In this document: one piece after another, positions 44,935 through 56,665 of the stretch
Numbering within the stretch: position 1 is the stretch's first letter
How the letters are laid out: every line of letters begins with the position of its first letter
From: Ananas comosus
Taxonomy: Eukaryota; Streptophyta; Magnoliopsida; Poales; Bromeliaceae
Assembly (NCBI RefSeq): GCF_001540865.1
Contig: NC_033623.1
Coordinates: 2,241,067-2,305,066, forward strand
Direction: 5' to 3'
Length of the DNA stretch: 64,000 nt
Translations under genes and position numbers: made by a program
The notes under the pieces: model-generated
Told to the model about the DNA's origin: nothing
What the model saw: the letters and a program-made list of their open reading frames with translations, nothing else
The model's database searches: none

Positions 44935-45062
44935 CAAGCTTGGAGGCCAATGCTTAGTCTCTTTAACATACGACAGATCGATGTAGTGCGGATCCAATAC
45001 AGTGGCTATTAGGGCAATAACCAGAACGATTGCGGGAGAAACCAAACTACAAACGAATTGAA
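44935..45062 (-). other. Exon-like fragment, unrecognised, ends near the N
   Basis: The minus-strand frame reads FVCSLVSPAIVLVIALIATVL and then DPHYIDLSYVKETKHWPPSL, up to a GTCAGT donor at 44934. A hydrophobic segment followed by a soluble part suggests a signal anchor. It is more GC-rich than the flanks. The 5' side is lost at the N at 45091. The family is not recognised. Confidence 0.35.
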
Positions 45063-45099
45063 GAGCTCATCGTTTTAGATACGGATTTCGNTCTTTCTT

Positions 45100-45131
<32 letters not shown>

Positions 45132-46489
45132 GTAAAACAAAAATATTTTTGATAGTAAAAAAAATAGTGTTTGCTATTATTTTTTTTTTCCCATTGAATG
45201 TGTAGGATGTAAACATCTTTCAAATTTTTTCTTTGTACACTCAATCATATTTTTTATATTTATTATTTATTTTATTATATTTATATAATTAAAATATGAT
45301 TATTTATTATATTATTTTTAAAATATATTCTATCGCATTGGTACTTTTAATAACGAAAGATTCGACTACAGAAAATAAAAGATCGAAAACCGAATTTCTT
45401 TTTTCAAAAAGAAATGCATTGGGCCCTTTATTGTGTGTTCCTCACTATATTGTGGATGTGTTAGACAACAAAATAAATTTTTACGTGAAACTGAATAGAA
45501 ATTAAAGAATAAAAACCAAAATAGTTTACTTTAAATTATAGAAAAATTACTATATCATATGGAAGCTTTTGAAAATTTACTTTTAAAACGTGAAGATGAT
45601 TATAAAAATGTTGCCTTTCTTTTTATAAGTCAGGACAAATTTGTTGACCACAGTAGTAGTCGAAGCAATGTTGATGACTAATTTGAAGAATAAAAAAAAA
45701 AAAAAAAGCTTTTACTTGGCTCTATATCGTGACACAACAACATCATGCTCCACTTTATAACTAAATATTAAGCTTAATTACACTCTGATACCTTAAACCT
45801 TTTCTTTCGCAAATTTTAATTTATTATAATTTTTAATTCGAATTTAAAAAATTATAATCAAATTTACAATTTAATTTAGATGACTGAATATTAATATGTC
45901 GTTAATGTAGAAGTAATGTGGCACGTTAACATTTAATCAGCGAAGTTTGGTTTGTGGACTTGATTATAATAAAATAAAAACTCGAGTGAGAAATTATAAT
46001 AAATTAAAGTATGAAAATTGAGTGTGACACGCCTTTTGTAACTTAGCTAAATATTAATATTAAAAGCTTAAAAAGTTTTTTTAAAAAAATTTAAGTAATT
46101 AAAGAGACCAGCACAACTTCTAGAGGAGTGAGTCAGCTAATCGAAAATTCTAAATGGGTATAGTTGGAAGCTAAGATGAGTGGGAAAAACTATGCAAGAT
46201 TATATAATTAGTTAATTACAAAGTTAAAATAATAATAATAAAAATGGTAGATTTGGTAATTAAATTCGTGCTGATAAGTTAATACGCAGATTATCTGAGC
46301 GAAGAAAGAGAGTGTTAGACGTAATTAAAAATTATTCTATGGTTACGTATTTGGGTCAAATAATCAAATGTAAATAAACTAATATAATGACATTAATATA
46401 TAATGGGTAAAACATACCGACAAAATATATATATAGATTATTTCGCATGATTATTTTTACTTAAATTAATATTTGATTGTACATAATTA

Positions 46490-47158
46490 GGGGCCGTTTG
46501 GCTAGATGCAGTTGCAGAAATAGTATAATTGAAAGTACATGCAGTTATAAATACTGCAGTCGTAACTACACCAGGCTGTTTGGTTTTATACAGTTGCAAT
46601 GGCTGCCGTTATATTTTTGGTAGACTTCAGTTGAGATTTGTATTTGTAAATCCTGTCACTTTTAGATAGAAAGGTAAAATTATCTCTTTTGAATATAATA
46701 TAATCATGAGATCCTTTAATTATTAATTAAGACTTTTATATCTATATATAATTTACATATTATAAAATTATGTATGAATTTAATAAATTTTAAATAGAAA
46801 TATATTATAAATTTGATTAAAATAAAAATTAAGATATTATTGAATGAGTATATTGGGAAAAATAGAAGCGTATGAAAAAAATTTATTGGACCACAACAGG
46901 CATTATTGAACCTTAGCAACTTTCGTGAATAGGCATTCTTGGGGAAAAAAAAGTAAAAAAAAAAAGCCTATGAAAAAAAAAATCACACTATTTTCTCTTA
47001 ATAGGTGAGCTGATTTCGGCAACTGCAGCCGTTGGGCTTTTTCATGCAGATACAACTACAGCAGTTGAGCCTAATTATATTAAATTAAATAAAAATTTAA
47101 TAGATGTATACATTTTCAACTGCGCTGCAGGTGAAAATGCATGCAGCCAAACAACTCC
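46490..47158. mobile_element. PIF/Harbinger-type element, uninterrupted copy
   Basis: The same element as 33476-34596 without the nested MULE-MITE. Ends GGGGCCGTTTGGCTAGATGC and GCATGCAGCCAAACAACTCC, duplication TTA on both sides. Confidence 0.7.
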
Positions 47159-47334
47159 TTATTACTGCATAAAAATTCCTGCTATATACAAATTTAAAAA
47201 TAGAATTTGAGTTCAAGTGTTACAGTTGGAACTGTATATATAGCATTGATAGTAATAACAATTAATCAAATTATCTTACCTGCTACTCTCTTTCTTGGAT
47301 TCAAGAAATGTAGAACCTTAAACCCAGGAGCTGC

Positions 47335-47372
<38 letters not shown>

Positions 47373-47656
47373 TAAGTTGAGAAGAGAGAGAAAATGTTAA
47401 GGGAAAGTTAGAGGAGAAGGTGTAGAGTTAGAGGGGGTATTTATAGTGGCGGAGCATAACGGAATCTGTATACGGAATATTACTGCGCCGTCATTTTCGT
47501 CGGGGTCCACCGGTCAACGCTGTTTGACGGCGTTAGCATGTAACGTACTACCCGGGCACACGACGCGCCACCTCAAACGCGCGCAGTTGTTCCGTTCCCA
47601 CGAGCATATTTGTTTCAAACCAAATTATCAAACTAAACAAATTTATATTTTATACC

Positions 47657-47803
47657 GAACCATCCCTATTGCAAATAGCAAAAGATTTAATAGTTGATAC
47701 CCGAAATTTTAAATTTGAATATTAATTGATTCATATTTTTAACTAAGTTTATTTTTAAATAAAGTAAACGAAACGGGTAGCGTGCTACCTATCTCTCAAA
47801 ATT
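47657..47803 (+). mobile_element. tRNA-derived SINE, copy 7
   Basis: Counterpart of the SINE at 35092-35236, diverged in the head (CATCCCTATTGCAAATAGC) but retaining GGGTAGCGTGCTACCTATCTCTC. Confidence 0.65.
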
Positions 47804-47829
47804 TTTTTTAATATATTTAAAAAGTATGA

Positions 47830-48361
47830 GTTAGATCCTATATTTTCAAAAGTACGGCGAACTCCGTACTTGTAAGTTATTTTTGATGATGCGACGTTCG
47901 ATTCGGAGATCGATTCAACTAGACATGATTTACACTATTAAAACTATCTAGAAATCAAATTTTATAATTATTTTACTTTATTTGGCTAGTAAATGAGTAG
48001 CTTTAGAATGAACGACTGAAAATAAAAATTTCATAAAAGACTGAAATTTTAAATCAGAAATATTAATTCCGCTATTGATGTTAAGTAAAATTTTTTATTA
48101 AAGTTTCATATAATTTTGATTGTTCTACGCCGTTGAACTTAAAAATGTACCATATTGACTGTTAAAATAGTTATTTTTGAGATCTTTTTGATCACTTAGT
48201 AAACTATATCAAAAAATTATGAAATTTGGTTGATAGATAATTCCAATAGCGTAGATTATGCCTAACGGAGCTAATCGTCAAATCAAATATTTTATCATCG
48301 AAAACAACTTACAAATATGGAGACCTCCCTACTTTCAAAAACACAAGAGACATACTCTAAC
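47830..48361. mobile_element. Inverted-repeat DNA element, second copy
   Basis: Counterpart of 35261-35795: GTTAG...CTAAC ends, the same GAAAGTACGG-type arms and the same flanking AAGTATGA/AAGTATTA. Confidence 0.65.
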
Positions 48362-48439
48362 AAGTATTATTATAATTATAAAAAATTAGTTTTTAAAAAA
48401 ATTATTATAAATTATGCGATGAATAATTCACCGCTTAAA

Positions 48440-50005
48440 TTTAATTTTATAATCAGCTCGTACTCGACGTAGGAGCATCGGATTGCGACGAGACTTGGTT
48501 CGTTGGATTCGGAACTTCGAGAGGAATCCACAAAGCCCTTACTTGCCGGATTTGGTGAAGGTTAGCTTGGTCGAATCCCTTTTCTACTCTGTTGCTGTGA
48601 AATTCGGACTGAATTGGTGGATTTTGATCGTAGAGCTTGGAGTTAGCTCGAGTGCTAGACTTGGAGGGTTCCAGTTGATCCAGCAGGGATCACTTTGGTT
48701 CGAGGCTTCATTCGCTGCCAGGAGCTAGCTTTTTGAGGTGGGTTACATCGGTTTTGACTCCTAAGTTCTAATCGTCGACATGTATAATTTTGGTATAGTC
48801 TATTCTAGCTCGAATTTATGAATTATATTGTAGATTGCAAATCTGAATTTGGAGCATGTGGTAATAAGTTGTTATACATGTTGAACTTGGAATTTGACTT
48901 AGAAGAAAACCTGCGATTTGGACCTGTCACTTGTTTAAACTGCCTGATTTAGCTCTAGGAGCCGTTATAAAATTGTACTGTCGCAGTATCTTTGAGACGA
49001 GTACTCCAGATAGTTTAGAATGCATTTACGCTCGTGTTGGTACGCCGAGTGGGTTTTTACAGGGTCATTTGGCTGTTTCGGACTTTTGGGCGCCGTTGGA
49101 GTTGATGGTGAGCCCGGTTCGCCGTTTTGGCGTCAGATTGTGCCGAGGGCACGTTACTTGTTTATTGTTAGACCAGTTAGAGTTGGTTACTTAGACTTTG
49201 GCTTGACAGAGCCTGATTGAGCTCGACAGAGATACGCTGCATACTCGGTTGGGTAGCGCCCACGAGTGCCACTCCGAAGTCAGGCTTTGTGCTTTCGCGT
49301 TGGTGTCGCTCATGCCGGTTGGACTTGCTCTCCATGGACCAGTTAGTGTGGAGGTAGCTGGATAGTCGCAACTGGGCAGGGACGGATGTATTCACAATCC
49401 CAGGGATGGGTATGTTTACAGTCCCGATTGGATTGGGTCAGATTTCACATTTTCTACAGTTGGTTAGTGTAGAGCATGACAGTGTAGTGATTTGTAGCGG
49501 TTGAGTTTATTTCCTGTATTTTCCTACTATCCTGGCTCCCCTCTGTAGACTTAGTGGGTGGACCGATATTGTTTGGGCGGCACCCACTGAGAACTACTTG
49601 TTTTTATAGTAGTTCTCACGCCCAGTTGTTATCCCTGTTTTGTAGAGCCACAGGTTTCGGCTGCTGCGCCTTTCGCGGATCAGGATCGAGGCAAGGGCGT
49701 CGCGAGTTAGAGCCCTACCCGACGTGCTGAGCTAGAGGTGCCCCTACTGCAGGTAGATGTTTTGTTTCGAGTTTATGTATATAGTAGACTTAACTCGCCA
49801 GTGTGAGTAGCTCGGTATTTTGGATTTGGACTATGTATATGAAACTCAGTTTGTTTAGCTTCTGTTTTCTCTAACAGTTCTCTACTACTGTTCGTAGTAG
49901 TATTGGATTTACAGGTACAGCTGTCGCTTCATATACAGGAAAAATTTCTTTGCATACGGTGGATTTATCGGCGTGCCCGGGGAACGAGACATCCGAGGCG
50001 TGACA
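48440..50005 (+). mobile_element. LTR-like segment, longer copy
   Basis: Continues the LTR-like sequence of copy 1 past the CACTA insertion point and ends ...CCGAGGCGTGACA. As in copy 1 no internal retrotransposon sequence or 5' border is recognised. The sequence after it (50006-50380) shows no gene. Confidence 0.4.
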
Positions 50006-50380
50006 ATAAATCTTTCAAATTAACGAACGATACCGTTGAAGATGATTTAGAACATTTAATATATCTAAAAATCAAAATTCACGTTTTTATCGATATTATT
50101 TTCTGGTCCAGCAAAAATGATAAAAGAGCTATTCTATTGCATCTACACCAATTAATTTCAATCCAAATCAGTTTCATATCATCTCAAACTTCTCGGAAAC
50201 CTCCTAAATAGTATCGAATACGATCTCATACTGAGATTTCGCTAATTTGCAAAAAATCAATATATTACAATAAATTAACTCGATTCAAAAGCCGGTCACA
50301 AGCTCAGCAGAAAAAGTAATGCTATGCCCACTTCTAATCAAAGAATAGATACAAGTAAAACTTGATTAGTGAGAAGTGCA

Positions 50381-50489
50381 TGCATTATCATTACACGTAA
50401 TATAGTTACGTGCCTTCACATGGAGTTACAATAAGTGCATTATCATTACACGTAATATAGTTACGTGCCTTCACATGGAGTTACAATAG
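50381..50489. repeat. Two tandem 55-bp repeats
   Basis: Units begin TGCATTATCATTACACGTAA at 50381 and 50436 and are identical except at the very end. Each contains the inverted pair TTACACGTAA/TTACGTG. Confidence 0.9.
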
Positions 50490-52470
50490 TGCTAACGAAA
50501 AGAAAAGAGAAAATGAATCCTAAAAGGAGTTTTATGTATATATAGAAGAGTCTAAAGGAAATAAGGAGCTCTCCCTATTAACTTTTTCTTTAAGTTTTGA
50601 CCACTCAAAGTGCAACTGCACATAGAGTGGAGTTATTGCTTCCTTTGCCACGTACCTTCACCTTTTCTTTTATATATGGAGAGAGAGAGAGCAGTGCTGC
50701 GGTGCTCTTAAGAGTACATAGATTTTCATGTTCCTAAATTATTTTCGATAATAAAATTTTCGAACAACAATCGACTCTGTTATACTTAATTAATCTAACG
50801 TATTTGAAATATCTAAAAAATAGATTTTGCGATTTTTTGATATTAATTCTCAACAGTAGAAAACTAAATGGTTTAAATTGCAAATTTTCTTTTATCTTGA
50901 CTATTAGAAGATGCATCGACCATTGTCAACAAAATAGAAGGGAACTATAATTATCGGTGCCAATGTTCATTAAACAAGAATTTGAAAATGACGTCAATAC
51001 TTAAAAAAGAACTTCTCTTAATACTTGTTCATTTAAGGAAAAAAGCAACAACAATAAATTAAATAACATACTAAATTAAGTAACATACTGGGAGATGCCC
51101 AATAAATTAGAAAAGAGATGTACTCTTCCCTTTCTTGTCTCCACCAATCTCAAAGTGCTTGCATCTCTACATAACAAGATACAAAATTAACTAACTACTC
51201 AAGAAACAGATAAAATAAGCAGCACATTAAAACATAAACAAATATAACTAAAAATAGAAAACCTTAATTGGGTACTGAGAGTAATACTTGCAACTCTGAC
51301 ATTGCAGCTTCAACATAATTTTCTTGGTCGTTTTTGCCTAAAATATATAAAATTACCATGCATTCGTTAGTTCTCCCAAGAGGACAATAATAATCTCTCC
51401 TTTTTAAAATGTTTCTGTCTTTTTGTACTTTGATAGATCATTCCACAATTACAAAGTTGGATTTGGAAAAGCAGGTGAAGGCATTAAAAATAAAGATTGA
51501 ATAAGAACAAGCGCAAGCTAATCAAATTTCTAATGAGCAAGCAATAGACGAGCAATATAACAAGAGATTAAAAATTGCGCAGGTCACGGCCGGGCATGTA
51601 AGAATTGCACTATACTGAATTTTATATGTCCCAGGGATTAAAAGAGAAGTTAGAAAAGTAAAAAATTTCTAAGATATAATCATGAGGATGAGAAACAAGG
51701 GATACAGTAACATAATATATATAATAACATACCACAATAGTTCATGGCTAAGCATAATGCACATCGTTATTATACAAACAAAGACTCGGAGTCTTGCACA
51801 TCTTTATTATACAAACTGTGAAAGCATAAAAAATGTGTAGAAACAAACTGTAAGTAACTTTCCAATAATAAATATTCAGAGGCAAAAAGAGAAACTAGTA
51901 ACTACTCACATTCTTCAACTCATACAACCCCAAAGCACGAGCACGTTACTTAAGCTGGGAGAGTAGATGATATAGCACTTAAAGAATATCTTTACCTATA
52001 TATTATTTCTCCTAAAGTTGCCACATGTCAACTTTTCCTTCATGGTTGAATGTGGGCTCCACTCAGAACCAGCTCAAATCCTTTTTCTTTCTTTTCCTTC
52101 GTCTGTTACTTTCGTTCATCGGTAAGATGAATCCCACCTCTCATCATCGCTTTTTACATCACTGTTTTCTCTTCTTTTATCATTATTTTTTATTTTTTCT
52201 CCAATTATCTATCCATCGCATCGCACGAATAACATGAAGCACTCAAAATACTACTAACAGAATCAAATTTTGTGCTAATTAAAATATCGAAATCATGTAA
52301 ACAAAATTAAACAATCATAAAATAGTATCAAACTAAAATAATGCTCTCTATCTATCAACAAAACAATACAGGTAAAATATTGATTTCTTTGAAGAAAATG
52401 GCTAATGATTTCCTTAGGTAAATCAATTATCACTCTCTAACATTCGTCCTAACCCAACCAATACAATCAC
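50490..52470. other. Intergenic region, nothing recognised
   Basis: AT-rich DNA. Short ORFs (50734-50916, 52025-52237) have no domains and no splice or promoter context I would support. Confidence 0.5.
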
Positions 52471-52473
52471 TTA

Positions 52474-53286
52474 GGGCGCGTTTGGTTCGAAGTCGGAGTC
52501 GGAATCGGAATCGAAATCAAAATAAGCTGGAATCGGAATCGGAATGACTCATTATCTAATTCTGTTTGGTTCATCACCTGAATCGGAATCGAAATAAATA
52601 ATTTCCATTGTTGGTGTTTGGTTCAGGTGGATATAAAAAACGTAATCAAATTAGTATATTAACATTATTTTTATAATATATTAATTTAAATTCAAATTAA
52701 ATATTAAATATTAAAAAATTACATCAAAATTTTGAAATAATGTCAAAATTTTAAATCTATGTTTTTTTTAAAAAAATTAAACTTTGAAGTTGAGTATATA
52801 ATTCAAAATATGAAACTAAATTTTGATTTATTCAAATTCAAACTTAAAATTACAATTTAAATTTTAATTTGAATCCATAAATTTAATTTAAGTTTGAAAT
52901 AAAATTTGAATAAAACTTTATATAAATTAAAATTTAATTTAAATTCAAATTCATAAGTTAGATTCGAAATACTTGATTAAATTTTAATTTTTAATTTAAG
53001 TTTAAATTAAAATTTAAAATTATATATTTAATTTTTAAATTTTAACTCATATTTTAATTAAAAAAGTTGAAAAAATAAATTTAATCCGAATAAATATCCA
53101 TTCCGTCCGGATTCAACTTTCAATCCGGCCTCCTAGGCCGGATTGAAAAAAGAGGTGATTGGGGGATTCCCATTCCACTCGGGAATCGGAATCGGAATGG
53201 GACTCCCGCGTACCAAACACCAATAAACGGATTCACCCATTCCGATTCCGATTCCAGGATGAAAAAGAAGCGAACCAAACACGCCC
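52474..53286. mobile_element. PIF/Harbinger-type non-autonomous element (813 bp)
   Basis: Ends GGGCGCGTTTGGTTCG and CGAACCAAACACGCCC are near-perfect inverted repeats flanked by TTA (52471-52473 and 53287-53289). Subterminal GGAATCGGAATCGG and its complement iterate at the ends; the centre is extremely AT-rich. It inserted at the 3' end of the CACTA transposase frame; one TTA of the duplication is that frame's TAA stop on the minus strand. Confidence 0.85.
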
Positions 53287-54836
53287 TTAATTCATCATTA
53301 TGATGTAATTCCATGGTGCACATTGGGTATTAGTCTCCTCATCTTCCACGTCCAACTGTTCTCCCGCATCATATGAGTGATCTTGTGGTTTTGTCCAAAT
53401 TACATAAAACCATTCATTATTTTTCGGATCATGCATATAAAATACTTGCTTTGCTTGTGAAGGAAAAACAAATGGATCATCATGTAAAAGTTGTCCAGTA
53501 TGTATCAACTTGGAAAAGTTCACAAGAATAACACCATCTAGATCATTCTTCAATCCTCGAGGTGATGTTATGTTTACCCAATCACAACGAAATAAGATAA
53601 TCTTAAAAGATCCAAAATAATCTAACTCATAAATATCGGTGAGTACACCAAAATAAGTTTGGCCATCGGCTTCCACTGAAACTCCTGAATTTTGAGTTTT
53701 TCTAAACTTTTCACAGCCCTTTGTGTGATATCTATATCCATTTGTAAGAAAACCACTAAATTTTCTAACTATTTTGTTTGGACCCCAAACAATTGCTATG
53801 ATTTCATGTGAGCACTTGCTCTCAGCCATCTTAGGTAATTACCAAAATTTGAAAAAATAAATATCACAAGATTAATATCTAATTTGTAAAAAAAGATAAA
53901 GGTAGTTTTTTTTTTATATATATCGTTATTGTAATTCTCATTTGTTTAACAAGCCATTCTGGAAACTTTTCTGCTAACCACTTTTGTTCAATTCTTTTAT
54001 TAGCTCGAATGTTACGATTGGCTCGTCGTTGAGCAGTCAAAAAATTGCTAGAAACAAAATATAACCGGTTTATGCTCAAAGAATATACTATTACATGACT
54101 CATAGATAAGATATAGTAAACTAACCTACGATAATAAAAAATCTTGTCACAATAAAGTAACACATAACGATGAGCTTATGCTAATGCAATTTCATCCATA
54201 ACAACACTTTCAACCTTCCCCAAGATGCTTCCACCGGATGAAAACATATAAACTTCTGCATTATCGATATTATCGTAGTTCCTTTGAGGTCGAGTAAATA
54301 TTGTCTCTACATCTTCAAGGTACATGAATAAAATGTGTCAAACATTCCTCGACAAGATATCCTTCGGCGATTGAACCCTCAGCTTGAGCCTTGTTGCATA
54401 CATAAGAAATTAAACGCATCAAGTTCCTTTCAAAATAGATTAATGGCACACATCAATATTAATTAGTATAATAAGATATATTACCATAAGTATATAAAAT
54501 TAATAATAAATTTCTTACCTCTCAATAGGATACATCCATCTATACTGTACCGGCCCACCCAATTTTATCTTATGCTTTAAGTGAATTATCAAGTGAACCA
54601 TAACAGTAAAAAAGCTAGGAGAGAAGATTTTCTCTATGTGACAAAGGGTTAGTACAGTATGAGATTCCAGTTGATCAAGTTTTTGTGGATCAATAATTTT
54701 CGCGCATAATGCTTTAAAAATATATGACAATTCGAACACAACGGATACAACTTCTCCAGACATGGATGCTCTTAAAGCTATTGTAACGATTTCTTGCATT
54801 AGAATGTCACCATTATGGCTCTTGAGGTTAGAAAGT

Positions 54837-55667
54837 CACTACAATAAAAATTATGATTTAGCGTCATTCAGTTATTGCCGCCTAAAGTCGAAAAATTGCT
54901 GCAAAAACTATTAGCACATTAAGCTTTTAATGCCGTTTATATTCATGTTGGTAAATCTTCTACTGACATTTAAATAGATTGTCATTAATATTAAGTAATT
55001 AATAACATTAAATAAATACCGTTATGGAGATGACTATTACCGACATTATTTAAATGTTTATATTTTTTGATAATCTCCAGCACTAATAAAATACCGGTAA
55101 TTATTATTAGTATTCTATTTTTGTTTAAGCATTAATAAATGCTGGCAATTCTATATTATTTTGCAAATATAAATATTATTTAAATTATGCTTTTAAACAG
55201 ATAAAAATAAATGCCCGCAATTTCTGGATGCGGAGAGCGCGCCGACGTTTCTCATTTTTTCTGTGGCAGGAAAGGAAAATGAAGATATGGGAAGGAAAAA
55301 TGTAGGGTAGCCTCTTTATAATAGGTTCCCCGACCTGCGTTTCATAATTTTTCAATCGTCGTGATCAAACCAGCTGAGGCCATCAATAATATATTGCTAA
55401 GATAAATCGATCGAGTGGTCGGTCTTATAATTGAACCCTATGTTTTTGTCTAGATTTACTAACTTACTAGACACACAATAATCAATTTTTTAGCATTTAA
55501 ACATAAATACTGCTAAATATTATTATTTACCAATAATAAATTATAAATGTCGATAAATGACATATTTAGCAACAATCTTTTGTAAATGCCAATATATTTT
55601 GCATTTACTAATATTTAAATAAACATTGCTACAAATAATGTTGCTATATGTCAAATTTCTAGTAGTA
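54837..55667. mobile_element. Small CACTA element nested in the TNP2 remnant
   Basis: Left end CACTACAATAAAAATTATG; right end ...CAAATTTCTAGTAGTA, which matches the inverted CACTA terminus except for the last base. The 3-bp duplication is AGT (54834-54836 and 55668-55670). Removing the insertion restores the transposase frame (...KERTL-SNLK...). Subterminal motifs such as TGCCGTTTA and TGCCGATAA recur. The interior holds a cysteine-protease-derived piece, so this is a Pack-CACTA. Confidence 0.85.
55335..55490 (-). pseudogene. Cysteine-protease fragment inside the nested CACTA
   Basis: The minus strand reads SIDLS-stop-QYIIDGLSWFDHDD, parallel to the LSPQYIMDGLS segment of the papain-like copies at 62 kb. 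It is nearly identical in DNA to 62165-62300, including the stretch AACATAGGGTTCAATTATA. It contains stops and is only a fragment. Confidence 0.7.
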
Positions 55668-56430
55668 AGTGTCCTCTCTTTTAGGTTAACACATCTTGAA
55701 ATATTTGAAGCATATTCATCATTATCATTAAGATTCTCTAGAATCGTTAAAAAAAATACGTTTTCCTCTATGTTTATGGTGTAGCATACTACAGGAATCT
55801 GAGTTTTGTTGTTGAGAAGAATTTTCGGATGCAAATCATCTCTTATATCCATATCCTTTAAGTCAAGACGTGATTTAAGATTGTCTTTCGTCCTCCCACT
55901 AAAATTCAATATAGTTCCAATGAGATTATCACAAACATTCTTCTCAACATGCATCAAACTAAGATTATGCCGAATAAGATTATGTTCCAATATGGTAGGT
56001 CGAAGAAGATGCTTCTTTTCTTCCACGCCTGTTGTACTACACCATGTGTTGCTAACTTTTGTGTTCCATCATCATTCTCAACCTCATCAAGGTGATGAGC
56101 ATCCTCTATGAAATCATCTACATCCTCAAATAACATTGCTTGATATTGAGTATCGACCTCTTCCGCAACTCTTTTATATATAGGGTTGTCGATTGCTCTC
56201 TTTTTAGACAACTTTAATTTTTTTCCATACATAAAGCTAATGCCCTCTAGGTGTTTTAAATATCAGCTCCTGATGAATGAATTGGGGCAAATTGCAACTC
56301 TATAGTTCCATCAAAATGATCCTTCTGAAATCTAAAAGGATGGTTTGGATCCAATCACCAGCGCATAGTGACCCATGTAACAAAAATTTCCCCCATGCTT
56401 TAACCAACGTGAATGAGTTGAATTTCCACA

Positions 56431-56665
56431 ATGTCTCGACAGTTAGTACATATAGACAAGAGTATAAACTTCGATTATATTACCATTAATATTTGGGGTT
56501 GAAAGTGTCCCCTTTGTTGATGAACATGCGTTTTTGAAAGCGATTGCTTACCAACCAGTTGCATTCAATCAAAACTAACGCCTATTTCGACCACTACAAA
56601 GGTGGTATTATAAAAGAAAGTAAAATGCCAGAGAAATTACCAAACCTAATTATTCTATCGTAATT
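56431..56665 (+). pseudogene. Papain-family cysteine-protease fragment (array unit 0)
   Basis: Sequence homologous to 62390-62612. Frames read VESVPFVDEHAFLKAIAYQP and YFDHYKGGIIKESK, corresponding to the papain-family region after the GCxGG motif (VPxNDExALxKAVAxQPV) and the segment leading to the catalytic His. Frames are broken. The copy is interrupted at 56665/60922 by a retroelement and resumes as IVGYGDKV. Confidence 0.75.

Larger units (their letters stand above)
37307..45090. mobile_element. CACTA element carrying host gene fragments (right end not found)
   Basis: It starts CACTACAACAAAACTATG, a CACTA terminus, inserted after TGTTTT. The duplicate at 49861-49875 shows the uninterrupted TGTTTTCTCTAACAG. 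The first 350 bp hold many TAGCGGCA/TGCCGCTA motifs in both orientations, the subterminal transposase-binding pattern of CACTA elements. The interior has no transposase but does contain two exons of RNase J, several other exon-like pieces, an 84-bp tandem repeat and a SINE. The element should end in the inverted terminus, but the contig breaks at the N at 45091 first. Confidence 0.7.
45092..49868. repeat. Large duplicated segment, copy 2 (4.8 kb)
   Basis: Collinear with 32002-37306 and starting exactly at the N at 45091. It lacks the MULE-MITE and the long TA tract and continues past 49868 without the CACTA insertion, so it preserves the pre-insertion states. It carries its own copies of the PIF/Harbinger element (46490-47158), the TATA box and donor (about 47286-47445), the SINE (47657-47803), the inverted-repeat element (47830-48361) and the LTR-like part. 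No PHT1 coding region follows its promoter-like sequence. Confidence 0.9.
53287..56436 (-). pseudogene. CACTA (En/Spm-type) TNP2 transposase remnant
   Basis: Read on the minus strand from 56436: WLKHGGNFCYMGH, a stop, then DPNHPFRFQKDHFDG, MYGKKLKLSK, AWKKRSIFFDLPYW, a frameshift near 55995, EHNLIRHNLSLMHVEKNVCD, GRTKDNLKSRLDLKDM, SNISRCVNLKERTL. After the nested insertion (54837-55667) it resumes SNLKSHNGDILMQEIV and runs through a DUF4218-type region (FKALCAKIIDPQKLDQLE, GGPVQYRWMYPIER; about 54515-54799). It continues past AEGSIAEGYLVEECL and SSGGSILGKVESVVMD into a DUF4216-type region (YRYHTKGCEKFRKTQ, DWVNITSPRGLKND; 53287-53829). The 5' half of the transposase, with its catalytic core start, is missing: at about 56431 the sequence switches to the cysteine-protease array. 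Several stops and frameshifts make it inactive. It may be the decayed core of the element that mobilised the protease fragments. Confidence 0.9.

Noticed and set aside
32002..49868. The duplicated 5-kb segments as the two LTRs of one giant retrotransposon
   Set aside because: They lack TG...CA borders at both ends, there is no primer-binding site or gag-pol between them, the first ends at a CACTA terminus and the second begins at an N.
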